Assembly (NCBI GenBank): GCA_033296885.1
Contig: MU863989.1
Span: 58,164 to 122,163 of the forward strand
Source: Triangularia verruculosa
Taxonomy: Eukaryota > Ascomycota > Sordariomycetes > Sordariales > Podosporaceae
Direction: 5' to 3'
DNA: 64,000 bases
Shown here: piece after piece, positions 32,717 to 44,101 of the stretch
How positions within the stretch are numbered: the stretch's first letter is position 1
How the letters are laid out: every line of letters begins with the position of its first letter
Program-made: the position numbers and the translations under genes
The notes under the pieces: generated by a model
Told to the model about the DNA's origin: nothing
The model's input: the letters and a program-made list of their open reading frames with translations, nothing else
The model's database searches: none

Positions 32717-35366
32717 ATGCTCCTTCGATCGGTTCTTCTTGGCGTCGCTGGCATCCAGGGGTTAGTTTTTCAAGTCGAGGGCGGTCCGACTGCAGGAAGG
32801 ACGGGAGTGCCTCTCATCGTTCCGAGATCGCATAATATTCACGAACGGCAGCATGATGGAATACTCCAGGGCTGGGTGAAGAGGGATCTGGTGAAAGATG
32901 ACGCGACATTGCCCGTAAGGATTGGGTTGAGGCAGGAGCGGGAAAAAGAGGAGCGGGCCCATAAGTTGTTGATGGACATGTAGGCATCCTGGCGTGGCGG
33001 GCGGTTCTTGAGTGAAAAAGGGCTGACGAGAATCATGAGATAGATCAGACCCGAAATCGCCAAACTACGCGAAGCATTTGACTGCTCGAGAGGTGGTCGA
33101 TTTCTTTGCACCGGCGACACAGGCAATCGAGGAGGTGAAGCAGTGGTTGAAAGCCTCAGGGGTGGAAGAAAAAAGACTCGGTCTATCTGGCAACAAGCAG
33201 GTGAGTGTCGACATGACATTGCAGTCTGGAGGGATACTGACGAGCTGTGCTATACAGTGGATTCAGTTTGATGCGCCTGTCCACGAGGTTGAAAAGCTGC
33301 TATTCGCAAGATTCCATGTCTACGAGCATCCCGAGTCGGGCGTGACAAACATTGCGTGTCCCGAGTATGTGTTCTTACTTTTGAGGCTGTACCTTTAAAT
33401 TCGCGTAAGGTAATCTTACTAACTTGAAACTTGACAGATATCACGTCCCTCACAATATCTCACACCACATCGATTACATCACTCCTGGTATCAAGCTGAT
33501 GGCCGGCGGATACGACGAGAAAATCGTCAAAAGGATGGTAGGACGCAGATCCTCAGTGTGGTATGATAGCTGGTACGAGAAGGGGAGACGACCAGGCGAT
33601 CGCAAGGGGAGAAAAAAGGGCGGCAAGGACAAGGACAGAAACAAAGGCAAGGGCAAAGGAAAGGGGAGTTCAGGAGGAACAAGTACCACTAGCGTGTCTA
33701 CTCCAACTACCACAAAACCAGCCGGAAATGCCCAGCCTGATCAGACCGAGAATGAATTCGAGATCACAGAAGGCTGTGATGTCGACATCACGCCTCAGTG
33801 TATCCGAGGTAGGCTCATGATTTTTGTCGAGGGAGACACAAGGCGGCTGACAAGTAACAGACCAGTACCAGATCCCAGCTGGAACTAGAGCGTCTAAAGG
33901 TAATGAGCTGGGGATATTTCAGGGCCTGGCTCAGCACTACAACCAGCAAGATATGGACACTTATTGGAAATACGTCGCTCCATGGATCCCGAAAGGGACG
34001 CACCCCGAACTCAAGTCAATCAATGGCGCCTATGGCCCGATTGAAGACCCTCAGTTGGCGGGCGAAGAAGCCAATCTTGATTTCCAGGTGGCCATTCCCT
34101 TGGTCTGGCCTCAAAAGACAGTCCTGTTCCAGACAGACGATGAATGGTATCAGCAGGATCAGACTCGGGCTGATACAAAGTACCCCGGCTTCTTCAATAG
34201 TGAGCCCTTTCCCCCTTGTGCCGTTTCTTTGCACTCGTGCTAACGAAATGAAAGCCTTCTTTGACGCCATCGACGGCTCCTTTTGCACCATGGCCGCCTT
34301 CAACCGGACCGGGAACTGCGCTGACGATTCCTGCCGCGATCCCGAGTACCCGAACCCCAACAATGACAGATATGGATACCAGGGCGATCTGATGTGCGGC
34401 GCCTACCGTCCCACCAACGTCATCTCCATCTCCTATTCGGGCTTCGAGCATGCGTGGCCCGAGTCCTACACCCGCAGGCAGTGCATGGAGATCTTGAAGC
34501 TTTCACTGCAGGGCGTCACCGTGGTGGAGTCATCTGGTGATTATGGCGTGGGTGGAAGGAGGGGAGACCCCCAGGCGGGCTGCCTGGGGCCGACCAAAGA
34601 GGTGTTCTCTCCGAGAATCATGGGCAACTGTCCCTATGTTTTGAGCGTGGGCGCCACACTGGTCAAGGCAGACCCCAAGAACAAGGGAAAGTTTATCGAG
34701 ACGGCTACAGAGCGGTTCGCCTCTGGAGGTGGGTTTTCCAATGTGTTCATGAGGCCGCCCTGGCAAGACAAGCACGTGGCGGCGTACTTGAAGCGAGCCA
34801 ACGTTACTGAGCTGGGGTACAATCTCACTGCCGCGGCAGCCTCCACACAATGGGGATGGGAGCCAAGTTTGCTGGGCAGTGTGCTGGGAAGGGAGAGAGG
34901 AAAGCGGTTTAACAAGGGGGGCAGGGGTTATCCCGATGTTTCTGCTATTGGAGATAACTACCGGGTGGTCTTGAGAGGGTATGCCGACAGCATGAGCGGG
35001 ACTTCGGTGGCGGTGCCGGTTTGGGCCTCGATTCTTACTTTGATCAACGAGGAGAGGCTGGCCAGGGGTAAGAAGCCGGTGGGGTTCATCCATCAGGTTC
35101 TGGTGAGTGTCTCATTCAAACAGAGTATTGACGGAGCAAAGCTGATACAAGAGACAGTATGATCATCCTGAAGTGTTCACCGACATTACTTCTGGATCAA
35201 ACCCGGGGTGTGGAAGCAATGGTTTCCCGGTAAAGGAAGGGTGGGATCCGGTCACCGGACTTGGGTAAGATTGACTGCTTCTCGACGCTGAAATGTACAA
35301 TGTGCTGACCAAGATAGAACGCCCATTTATCCCAAGCTGTTGAAGTTGTTTTTGAGTTTGCCTTGA
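32717..35366 (+). CDS. S53 family serine-carboxyl peptidase (sedolisin / tripeptidyl-peptidase type), secreted
   Basis: Eight exons fit by consensus and phase: 32717-32979, 33044-33200, 33258-33364, 33438-33808, 33861-34199, 34255-35102, 35158-35264, 35318-35366, for 746 residues. A signal peptide (about 1-22) and an S53 activation domain (SDPKSPNYAKHLTAREVVDFF, CPEYHVPHNISHHIDYITPG) precede the catalytic part. The catalytic residues are Glu369 and Asp373 (EANLD), Asp508 (SSGDYG) and Ser663 (SGTSVA). The C-terminal calcium loop is present as DITSGSNPGC and GWDPVTGLG. These enzymes work at acidic pH outside the cell, removing tripeptides or cutting internally. Unusual is a Lys/Gly/Arg-rich then Thr/Ser/Pro-rich insert at about residues 225-280, just before the conserved CDVDITPQCIR. 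The gene ends about 160 bp before a tRNA gene on the other strand. Confidence 0.92.
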
Positions 35367-35525
35367 TAGCAGTGGGTTTAACTGGGATGGCGTTTCGGGA
35401 CATAGCGTCATGGGTTTTCATTAGGTACTACTGTTGACAAAAATGAAAGAAACAAAGAACAGTCTTTCTTAATCTAAGTGCAACGAGATGATAGGAGCGT
35501 TGTATGAGAATATGAAAAAAGAGAC

Positions 35526-35616
35526 TCGGATACCGGGAGTCGAACCCGGGGCTGTTGAGAGAACAGACACTTCTGAGAAGTGAGAGTCAACGATGTTACC
35601 GCTACACCATACCCGA
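35526..35616 (-). tRNA. tRNA-Glu (anticodon CTC) with a 21-nt intron
   Basis: The minus strand folds as a complete tRNA: acceptor stem TCGGGTA/TATCCGA, D arm GTGT/ACAT with an AGCGGTA loop, anticodon stem GTTGA/TCAAC, T arm CCGGG-TTCGACT-CCCGG. The anticodon loop begins C-T-CTC-A, giving anticodon CTC for Glu (codon GAG). The loop region holds 28 nt; removing 21 nt after position 37 leaves the normal seven. The mature part is 70 nt. The start with TCGG and the AGCGGTA D loop resemble other fungal tRNA-Glu genes. Confidence 0.88.
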
Positions 35617-36731
35617 TTGAATCGTTATGGTCTCCGATTACATGCAGAGTGTTTGCATCTAAACTGTGGTACTCATAAGAAGGGTACACATGCTGCAAAC
35701 CCAAGCAACACCACTTCCCCTGAACCCCTGAATCCACCCCCTGTAGGTATGCAAGCAAATAGATGGGCCCTGGACAGACCACCCAATCCAGACGAATGGT
35801 TCTGTCGATAACAAACCTTTGAGGACCCCAGCCGGAAACTCATCATCTGGAGTTGGCAGAGCCTCAAGTGGGTGATCTTCTGTCTTTCGTCAGTATGCGA
35901 GGCCCCAATGTCAGGCGGTCTCGTTCCGCACCTTACCTAAAGAGCTTGCATCCTATGCACGATGCCCAGACAGCTTGTGTGACCGCACGGAGCGCGTCTT
36001 ACACCGGCCCAACCACAATAATTGGTCCCTAAAGTCTACATGAGGCGCAGCACTTGAAACATTTGGATTGTTCTGGCCGGCACCGTGCCGTGAAGGTCAC
36101 TCCCTGGAGTTTTTCGTCCGCCTTTTCCATTCCGTTAGTGGCTTGAGGGCTTAGTGGCGCCACGCCATGCATGTACATCACCAGGTGGCTCTTCGCTTCG
36201 ATAGGTGAGCGACGTCGCCGTCGGAAAAGCAAGTGACTCCGGGCTTCCTTCGGATCGGTATTAGTTTGGGCTCATCCAAAATGTTCCCAAGAAGGCTTCA
36301 TGGGCTGCCAAGCAGGGATCTAGACGAAAGATCAGGTATATGATGCCGATTTAGAAAAGAGGCGCTTGCCAAGGGTGGTACTGCAACACCATGCCATGCT
36401 CTGTGATGGCGAGTCTTCTGTCAGTGGCTTCCATGGGTCCAACAATGTCGCACCACATCTGACCTAGGCTTCCCGTGCGGGATGAAGTAAAAAAGAAGAA
36501 ACACCAGGGCTCGGCATGCAATAAATGACCGGAGCTGGCTTCTGAGAGGCTGTTGCCAAGGAAGCGCGTTTTGCGCGATGCCTATTACGGCGCAGCCACA
36601 CTGTCCATGGGACGGGGGTCTGTTCAGCTGAGATGCAGACAAGGACTAACGGCCCCAGTCACACTGAACCACACTGTCTGTCTTCCCCAGACCCTTTCAC
36701 TTTCTTCTGCCATGTAGAAACTGCTGAAGAA
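35617..36731. other. intergenic between tRNA-Glu and the zinc-finger gene
   Basis: No gene beyond the tRNA is visible in this 1.1 kb stretch, which should hold the promoter of the regulator. A possible upstream ATG at 36633 is in frame with that gene. Confidence 0.4.
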
Positions 36732-38017
36732 ATGGCGGATCCATCATCACCGAAACATCATGACAGAAGACAACAGTACCGCGATGCATTGCCCCCTTTC
36801 TCACTCCCGCCCTCGTCCGGATTCCCGCTCCCTGCCGCTGACGACAGAAGCCCCCCGGCAAGCGGTCTGCACTCACCTAGTTCTGCCTACTCCGTTTCCG
36901 CTACCAGCAGCCCCGGATTTCAGCCAGCGAGTATGTCGCTGAAACCACCTTCTCAACACCAAGATCCAAGGGCCCAGGGGCAGTACTACGGAGCACGAAA
37001 ACCTTTGCCCGGATCTCCGCCACAGCCGTCCTCTCCATCCCGGTTCAGTGGTCAACTCCCTCCCATCACCAGCCTTCTTCAACCAACAGCTCAATACCAT
37101 GGCCCACTCCACCCGAACCAAGCGGGCCATGGCCATCATCTGCCCGGACCTCTAGCGCCTCCAGTGGGAATGGTTTCTCATCAGCACCATCCAAGCATGT
37201 ACATGCATCAAGGTTATGGCCAACCACCACCGTCACTGCCGTCAATGGCCGGTTCAGGAGGACCGTATCATGAATTCAATGTGCAAGTCGGAGGTGTCTA
37301 TCCGGTATCAAGAGAATCTTCCCACCAAGATCGACCATTCAAGTGTGATATTTGTTCCCAGTGTTTTAGTCGGAATCACGATCTCAAACGGCACCGAAGG
37401 ATACATTCTGCCACCAAGCCGTTCCCTTGTCCAAATTGTGACAAGTGCTTCTCACGCAAAGATGCCCTCAAGGTATGTCTGTGGGTTGTCTTTGTTTGTA
37501 GAAGGTTGACTGATTGGATCTTTCATGGTTTCAGAGACATAAATACGTCAAGGCCTGCAGCGGGAAAAAGTCTCCTGCTGGAGCCGCAGTTGGTGAAGCC
37601 TCGACCGCAGCTGAAGAGGATGAATACGACGAAGAGGAGGAGGATTTGCCAGCACTCCCCTCATCCTCATCACGAAAATCACATCCATCAAGCTCTTCAA
37701 AGCCACAGTTCGCCATGAAGGAGTTGAAGCCAAAAGAGCCAAAGGTACCCAGGTTCATGACATCCAAGTTTACTTTCACCAAACCACTGTCAAAAATCGA
37801 AGTAGTACCAGCTCTGACATCAACAGCCATGACTCTTCCCACCCCGTCTGCACAGACAGGAAAAAGGTGGATCATATACACGCTCGAGAACGGCGATACC
37901 GCGGTGCCAGACGAGGCCACAGCAGCCCGATTCCAGTCAGCTTCCGCTTTCAGGTCGACTTCAGCCTCAAAAGGCAGACACGACCTGGCCCAAAACCAAA
38001 CGGAAACCGGGGCTTGA
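36732..38017 (+). CDS. C2H2 zinc-finger transcription factor
   Basis: Exons 36732-37472 and 37535-38017 encode 407 residues. The first 200 are Pro/Ser/Gln/His rich and disordered, as in activation domains. Two zinc fingers follow: FKCDICSQCFSRNHDLKRHRRIH with C205, C208, H221 and H225, and FPCPNCDKCFSRKDALKRH... with C233, C236, H249 and C255 as the fourth ligand (CCHC-like). The intron splits the second finger exactly after DALK, so splicing is needed for DNA binding. The RNHDLKRH/RKDAL pattern is like the last fingers of yeast SWI5/ACE2. After the fingers come an acidic stretch (DEYDEEEEDLP) and Ser-rich tail. A nuclear regulator is expected; its targets are unknown. An in-frame ATG at 36633 would add 33 residues, but GAAATGG at 36732 has better context. 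Confidence 0.85.
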
Positions 38018-39513
38018 ACAGCAGCCAGCTAGTGTTAGTTATCTACCTCATCTATGGTAGCAATCGTGTATGGCATCGCCTAAAAGACACAAGACACAAG
38101 ATCGCAAAAGACAAAGAACCTACTAGGAAGAACAGGTAGACGGGCTCACGCCTAACATGGGCCGAGGAATGTACAGCACACGAATAACGACACGAAACAA
38201 CTAAACAATTGGCGTTAAGGGGAATCCGGCATTCGATGTGTGATTTTCTGGGACCGTAGATCAACATATATATATATATACACCTAAATATCGACCATTG
38301 AGGTGGTTTCCCACCTTTCTCATTTGCCTTCGTATCTTTCTAGCAGCTAAGCCATGTGGTGGGTTTAAAATCAACCCCGAAATCGAATAGCAAGTCAACG
38401 GGTTTCTTTATACTCCTGAACAGCTCCGCGGTTTGGCTTTTCGTATGCCTAAAGTGCTCAAACATTCGCTTTATCAGGACATCAGGGGCATACCTACCCT
38501 AGGTAAGGTAGCTGGGCTTAGACAAGGAGCACAGATGGGTAACTTTGAATATCAAGGCTTCACCGACTTCAAATATGGCGATTCTCCAAACTTACAGAGC
38601 GGGAGCTTCCCGGATAAACTCCATCCTCGGATAAATCACAGCCACAAAGAGTCACCACAGTCCTAACCTCAACATCTACCATCGTACCTATCAATAAACC
38701 GGACACCAGAGAGACTCCACCCACATGAATCCCAGTTCAAGTGCCTGCCGTCATCATTTTATCCACTACTAGGTAACCAACAACGCTGGAACCGAACCCT
38801 TCACAGGTCAATCCCGACAGCGGAATCGCATCCGAACGCCCCACCCAATCTACCTCTGATCATCTGCCGGTGTCAAGAGGGATTGCCGAGCGCGGAGCGA
38901 AAGAGCTTGATATGGTAGCAAAGAACCCCATCCAATTGCCCAACTGCCGTGGCAGCCTCTTGTTACCTGGGTCCGCCCTCGGGCTCGGAAGGAGAACCGA
39001 GAAGTGTGCAGGGATTTAGACGAAGTCTGATGAAAAGACCACCAACCAAGACGATTGCTAGAGATTTGCTGCTATAAACAGTGTTTCATCAGGTTTTTGG
39101 ATGGTGCTGTAGCGGTGGCCAATCGGCAAGGAGCTGCCGCATGTGGCAGAAATAGTGTGTGTGTTGTGTCTAGAACCTGAATATCGTTGGCCCCAGTAGG
39201 GAGGCTTACAGGCTTGATTGAAAGGAGGAACAAGTGCGGTCATTGGACGAACCAGACACTGGTAATTGCGGGGGATATAGGGTTAAAGATGGAAGAGTGA
39301 TGAAAAGTAGGTCATGCTGGTCTGGGTGATGTCTGGATAAACAAGGCTCATCAGCATGGAGGGTGCACAGCAATTTGCAGTCTCTAGACACTGGAATCGT
39401 CTGGTGTGATACTCATCGGGTAGGTAGGTATTTAAAATCCAGCTTCGTCCTGTTTCTGTAGCCATTCTTTTCACGCTTTCCATGATCATCGCCCCTTGAC
39501 AACCTCAAGAAAG
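38018..39513. other. intergenic
   Basis: No gene is supported. It contains an AT microsatellite (38266-38280), TACCTACCCTAGGTA words at about 38490-38505 and GGTAGGTAGGTA at about 39420-39430, plus a TATTTAAA element roughly 85 bp before the next ATG. Confidence 0.45.
38266..38280. repeat. AT microsatellite
   Basis: A short (AT)n run in the 3' intergenic region of the zinc-finger gene. Confidence 0.85.
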
Positions 39514-40605
39514 ATGAAGTGGAACGCCCTCGCCGCCCTCGGGCTCGCAGCCCAAGCCCATGCCTACCTCCGCTTCGGCTGCGCAACCCTGACCGTCCAG
39601 CGTCTCGACCCTATCGTCGAGCCTGGCAAGGTCCCCTCCTCCCACGTGCATCAAATCGTCGGTGGAAATGCCTTCAACGCCACCATGAGCGGTGACGTTG
39701 GCAACCAGGGCACCTGCACCACTTGCTCCTTCAGGTAAGCCCACCACCCAACCAATCAGACAAACTACTAACCTCTCCCCCGAAAAAAAGCGAGGACTTC
39801 ACCAACTACTGGACCGCCGTCATGTACTTCAAAGCCCGCAACGGCTCCTATAAGCGCGTCCCCCAATACCCCAACGCCCTCCTCGGTTCCCTGACCGGAG
39901 GCATGACCGTGTACTACCTGCAGCAGGACTTCAACTCCAACGGCAAGCAAAAGATCACGGCCTTCAAGCCCGGCTTCCGCATGACCGTCGGCACCCCCAC
40001 CGCCACCAACGGCAACAACCCGGGCCTTCGGTACACCTGCCTCAAGGAGGTCATGACCCGCTTCCCGGAAACTGCCGATTTCCCCAAGGAGCCGTGCCCT
40101 GCCGGCATCATGGCCATCCACCACTTCCCCGCCTGCTGGGACGGCAAGAACCTCGACAGCCCCAACCATCAAGACCACATGTACAACACCGGCAAGGGGG
40201 CCTTCACCAACGCGGGCCCCTGCCCGTCCAGCCACCCGGTGAGGATGCCGCAGGTGGCGCTGGAGACCATGTGGGATACCACGCCCTTCAACAACAAGGA
40301 CCTGTGGCCTACTGATGGGTCGCAGCCTTTTGTGTGGAGCTACGGTGACAGCAAGGGGTACGGAACCCACGCCGATTACTTGTTCGGTTGGAAGGGCGAT
40401 GCCCTGCAGAGGGCCATGGACTCGACGCCGCTGTTGAGCAACGGGATCAAGTCGCAGAGTGTGGCGCAGTCGAACAACTGCAAGTTGCAGACTACCACTG
40501 TGAAGGAGAATATCGATGGCTGTAAGTGTACTTTCCTCGTTTCGTCGGCAGGTTCGAAGTGGCTAACAGAATGTGACAGGGCTCGATAAGCTTCCCGGTA
40601 TGTAA
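39514..40605 (+). CDS. secreted DUF1996-domain protein
   Basis: Exons 39514-39734, 39791-40521 and 40580-40605 encode 325 residues. A signal peptide (about 1-17) is followed directly by the DUF1996 start LRFGCATLTVQRLDPIVEPG and SSHVHQIVGGNAF. Later family features are SEDFTNYWTAVMYFKARNGSY, IHHFPACWDGKNLDSPNHQDHMY and HADYLFGWKGDALQRAMD. DUF1996 proteins are common secreted proteins of ascomycetes and basidiomycetes, often with carbohydrate-binding or wall-binding tails, but the biochemical role is not established. Conserved His, Asp and Cys residues would suit metal or glycan binding (inference). This one lacks a long tail: the third exon adds only WLDKLPGM. Another donor-like GTATGT overlaps the stop, so a longer C-terminus from further splicing is possible. 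Confidence 0.88.
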
Positions 40606-40810
40606 AAGACTGGGTACTGCGAACCAAGACTGAAGTGTGGAGTTGAGCGTGGGAGAATGCATGAAGGAACTGCCTGTCTTTACAAATCTGTGCTAGTTTC
40701 TATTCTGAGAACGTACCTTATATATCTCAAGTTCTAGGCCGTTGAAAAGTTTCGGCTAGTAAATCGTCAGTCGTAAACGAAACAAACGCAAAGAGGTATC
40801 AAGCATGTCA

Positions 40811-42568
40811 TCAAACCTGTCCATGATGACTCTGCACCCGCGTGCTGCCCGCAACTGACCCACTCTGCGACCCTTCGCCCTTTTCCATCCCTTCGGCCAA
40901 GAAAACCCCAGAGACTCCAGAGCCAGACCCGGTGGTGTACACCTTCTTCACCCTCTCCATCCCAACCTCGACTCGTGTAATCTGGTCTTCCTCTCCGCTG
41001 CGACCACCTTCCGTGCCCACCCTCACTTCCACATCCTTCACCTCTCTCAAAATCTCATTCACGGTGGCATCGCCCCTCACACCCCTGAAGATCTCTCCAC
41101 CAAACACCTTGCCCGTCTCCAAAGGACTGAGCGTGACCGGCTTCTCCAACCTCCACCACCCCCAACTAAGACTTGCCACAAAAGTCAACCCAAGTAACGC
41201 CACTGCCAGCGCCGGACCAAGATACTGGTTCTCGCTCCAAAACACCAAGACCTGTATGCTCCTCGAAGCCACAAAACTCTGCCTCTCGGTACCTCTCCCC
41301 ACCCTCTCCGCTACCCGAAACATCCACTCATGCAGATTGGCCAGTATATACTCGGTCGGATCCTCCCACACCATCAAACAGCTACTGAGGCTCGTATTCC
41401 CAGCGTCCGAAGGCTCGGAGCGGAAAAAGACATCAGCCAGCGTGCCCGGTCCTGGCCCGGCATACAGCCATTTGGTTAGGTTCGTGTTGAACACGGTCGT
41501 TGCGTTGTCGTACAAGTGCCCAGAGATGAACGCTTGCAGCCCGGCAAGAGGGCCCACGCCTGAGTTGATCGGTGCGGTGAGGTAGTCCCCAGAAGAGGCG
41601 TATGGCGATATCATGTTTAAGGACTGGTTGAATCTCAAGGCGGAATGATCGAACCATGCGGTTGAGTTTTGGATAATCACGGGATGTTCCACCACAGCGG
41701 CGGTGATGTTGCAGCGGTCGATCTTGACGGTGGCCTGGCAGTTGCCTTGGACATTGCTGATGTGTTTGGTGAGGAGCGTCAGGACGGGCTGGGATTGTTC
41801 GTCCGCTTCGAGCTCCCCTCGGACGTGGAACACGGTGGCCCTGTGCGAGGCGTTTGTTGACAGGTCCAGGGGCTCGTAGGTGGTGGGCGCGCACGTGTAG
41901 ACAAAGCCGGCACCGCGGACAAACCCAGAGCAGGTCCCGTCACAGGCATATCCTTCCGCCGCTGGCACAGCTATCGAGTCATTGCGGTACCATCCTTGTG
42001 TTTGGGACATGACTCTCCTCAAGTTTATCACTGTTTTGTCCTGCTTCCAGTTGCCGTTCCAACCGTCGGGTATTCTGTTGGCGATGTCAAAAAACATGTT
42101 GACTGGAAGAACGCGGTTCTGAGCCAGGGTGTGGGTCGATCTCTGGAAGAGAGGGCCCGAAGAAAACTGGACGAGGTAGGCAACGGTGCAGATGAGGGTT
42201 ACTTTGCGGGCTTCTGAGCCGGACTTGATGGCGGACCAGAAGCCGAGGCCACGGCCGTGGTCCCATATGTAGTGAAGCTGGGAGAGTTGAGTGCCGTTCG
42301 AAGCATGGAGCCAGAAACGTACGGCAATGCCTGTGGCTAGAGCAGAGCTAAAAGCCACATTAGAAATGGCGCTGAAGATGGCGAGCCATACAGCAGGACT
42401 GATGCGCCAGGTTGAGACCTCCTTGTCGTGGGAGACAGAGACGATAACAGCCGAGGAGATGATACATATCACGATGGTTGACAGAGCTACAATCTCGAGC
42501 CAAGGGGTCCATGTCAAGATAGACTTTTTCTCCTTTGGCTTTTCATCATAGTCTGTGGCTAGCGTCAT
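40811..42568 (-). CDS. DUF3176-like fungal membrane protein
   Basis: This single-exon gene encodes 585 residues. It has an N-terminal membrane region with helices near 25-45 (WLEIVALSTIVICIISSAVI), 57-80 and 125-140, a long extracellular domain (about 145-430) with many Asn-x-Ser/Thr sites and paired cysteines (ACDGTCSG, NCQATVKIDRC), then one helix (LGPALAVALLGLTFVASLSW, about 455-475) and a charged Gly/Ser-rich cytoplasmic tail. This arrangement, with the W-x-E...helix start and the SAISN...GIAVRFW segment, fits the fungal DUF3176 group, whose function is unknown. It is convergent with the DUF1996 gene, with about 200 bp between stops. The start leads into a short charged segment before helix 1, usual for the group. 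Confidence 0.78.
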   Translation of the reverse strand: MTLATDYDEKPKEKKSILTWTPWLEIVALSTIVICIISSAVIVSVSHDKEVSTWRISPAVWLAIFSAISNVAFSSALATGIAVRFWLHASNGTQLSQLHYIWDHGRGLGFWSAIKSGSEARKVTLICTVAYLVQFSSGPLFQRSTHTLAQNRVLPVNMFFDIANRIPDGWNGNWKQDKTVINLRRVMSQTQGWYRNDSIAVPAAEGYACDGTCSGFVRGAGFVYTCAPTTYEPLDLSTNASHRATVFHVRGELEADEQSQPVLTLLTKHISNVQGNCQATVKIDRCNITAAVVEHPVIIQNSTAWFDHSALRFNQSLNMISPYASSGDYLTAPINSGVGPLAGLQAFISGHLYDNATTVFNTNLTKWLYAGPGPGTLADVFFRSEPSDAGNTSLSSCLMVWEDPTEYILANLHEWMFRVAERVGRGTERQSFVASRSIQVLVFWSENQYLGPALAVALLGLTFVASLSWGWWRLEKPVTLSPLETGKVFGGEIFRGVRGDATVNEILREVKDVEVRVGTEGGRSGEEDQITRVEVGMERVKKVYTTGSGSGVSGVFLAEGMEKGEGSQSGSVAGSTRVQSHHGQV

Positions 42569-44101
42569 GCCGATGCTAAAGTATAAAAGTCAAGAGAGGT
42601 AGTCGAAATGCCAGTAGATTGAAGAGGAACAGAAGAACGACGCTGGCTCCGAAGGAAGATGTTGTGGTCAGTGCCAAGTAATAGTCCTCTCGAGGCGAGG
42701 CTCTAGCTTGAGCGGGCTGCCATCCCCCCTCCAGATCATATGGGGATACCGACAGGAGAAAGCAAGCATACCACCTTGTTCCCAGATAATGCAGATACTA
42801 TACTTACCGGTAGAAGGGTGTCATTGGGTTTCAATACCGCATCACAACGGCGGAGATTCTTCAGCCGCTGCTTCACCGAGCAAGTCTTCACGCATGATTG
42901 GTGGCGGTTGTGTCGAAAGTCCTAGCGATCCGCAAAAGCGTCGACTATGACTGGCCACGACGGTTGCACTCGATCGCGAGCTTAATATGTTGCCGCGGCA
43001 CAGCCATTCAGGGGGGTAGTGGTCTGGACCACAACGACCGGCATTTCCCACAACATGGTTCTGGGTGGTCATGGACAGGGGAAGCCAGGGAGTTGAGCCT
43101 TTGAATTACCCCGAAGTGTTGTCATCCGTGCAGGTATGATGCATATCGGAGGCGGCTGTAGTGTGCTTGTAGTTCGCGTGAGCGAGTGTATTAGACTTGA
43201 TCATTAGGCGTTGTGGCCAGGTTCCATCAGTCTTGTGTCGCCGTACGGGAGCCAAAGCTGGAAGTCATAGAGTCGACGGCTTCGGGCGAACAGCGCCAAC
43301 TAACCCGAGTAAAGGACGTAGAATGGTGGGCTGAACGGGCGAACAGGTATTCAAGCAGCTAGTTGCATATACCGTCTTGGTGGTTGCGGATGAAGGTGTT
43401 GCATCGTAGCTCTTGGCGGAGGTGTGGGGTTGGATACAACAGCGACGGGCTTCTTGCATCTCGGTCAGCGGTGCCTCGTAGCAGCGGGGGTGCAGCGTAG
43501 ACTCACCAATAATTGTCCATTCATGGGTCTAACACCTTCAGAGACCTTCTTCTGTGTTCGAGATGCGTGAAAATAAACGACAAGTCTCGGTGAGATGAAC
43601 AGTTGTTGGGAGGACAGGGCTGTCAAGAGTGGATTCCAAATGACTGGCTCGCTTGGCAGCTCTTCGCGAAATGCGGAGAAGCGGGGTAGGAACAAGGGTG
43701 GGTTTGGAGTACGACCCTAACCCTTCTCTCAGTGCCACTGGCAATCATCAACCGTCGCAACGTGGGGGAATGTTGGATGTTGTGTCGCACCACGCCCATC
43801 CGTCGCTATCAAACGAACCGAGGCTGCTTCGATCTTGGCGTGGGCACCGCGCGTGATGCCGCCATGAGCCTACCAGTCTTATTCCTGCGCGCCCCTTCCT
43901 GAGCCTCTGTTTGGTCTCCCCCTTTGTTGTTGCTTCCACAGACAGTCGCCAATTGCCAGCCCACCTCTGATTCCAGCGCCTGTGCCGAATCCAGCCGAAC
44001 GAACCGAGAGCTGACAGCTCCTCCTCCTCCATACACGCTCCCGGGCAATCCGAGCGTCTCCTCCCCGATAGTTCCTCGACAGCTTCCCGCATCAATCGAT
44101 A
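42569..44101. other. divergent promoter region
   Basis: About 1.5 kb without a supported gene lies between the divergent DUF3176-like and dehydrogenase genes. Short overlapping frames have no domain. The last 150 bp are CT-rich leader of the dehydrogenase gene. Confidence 0.45.

Noticed and set aside
36633..36731. Upstream in-frame ATG extending the zinc-finger protein by 33 residues
   Set aside because: Poor composition for a protein start and weaker context than the ATG at 36732; not excluded, but not chosen.
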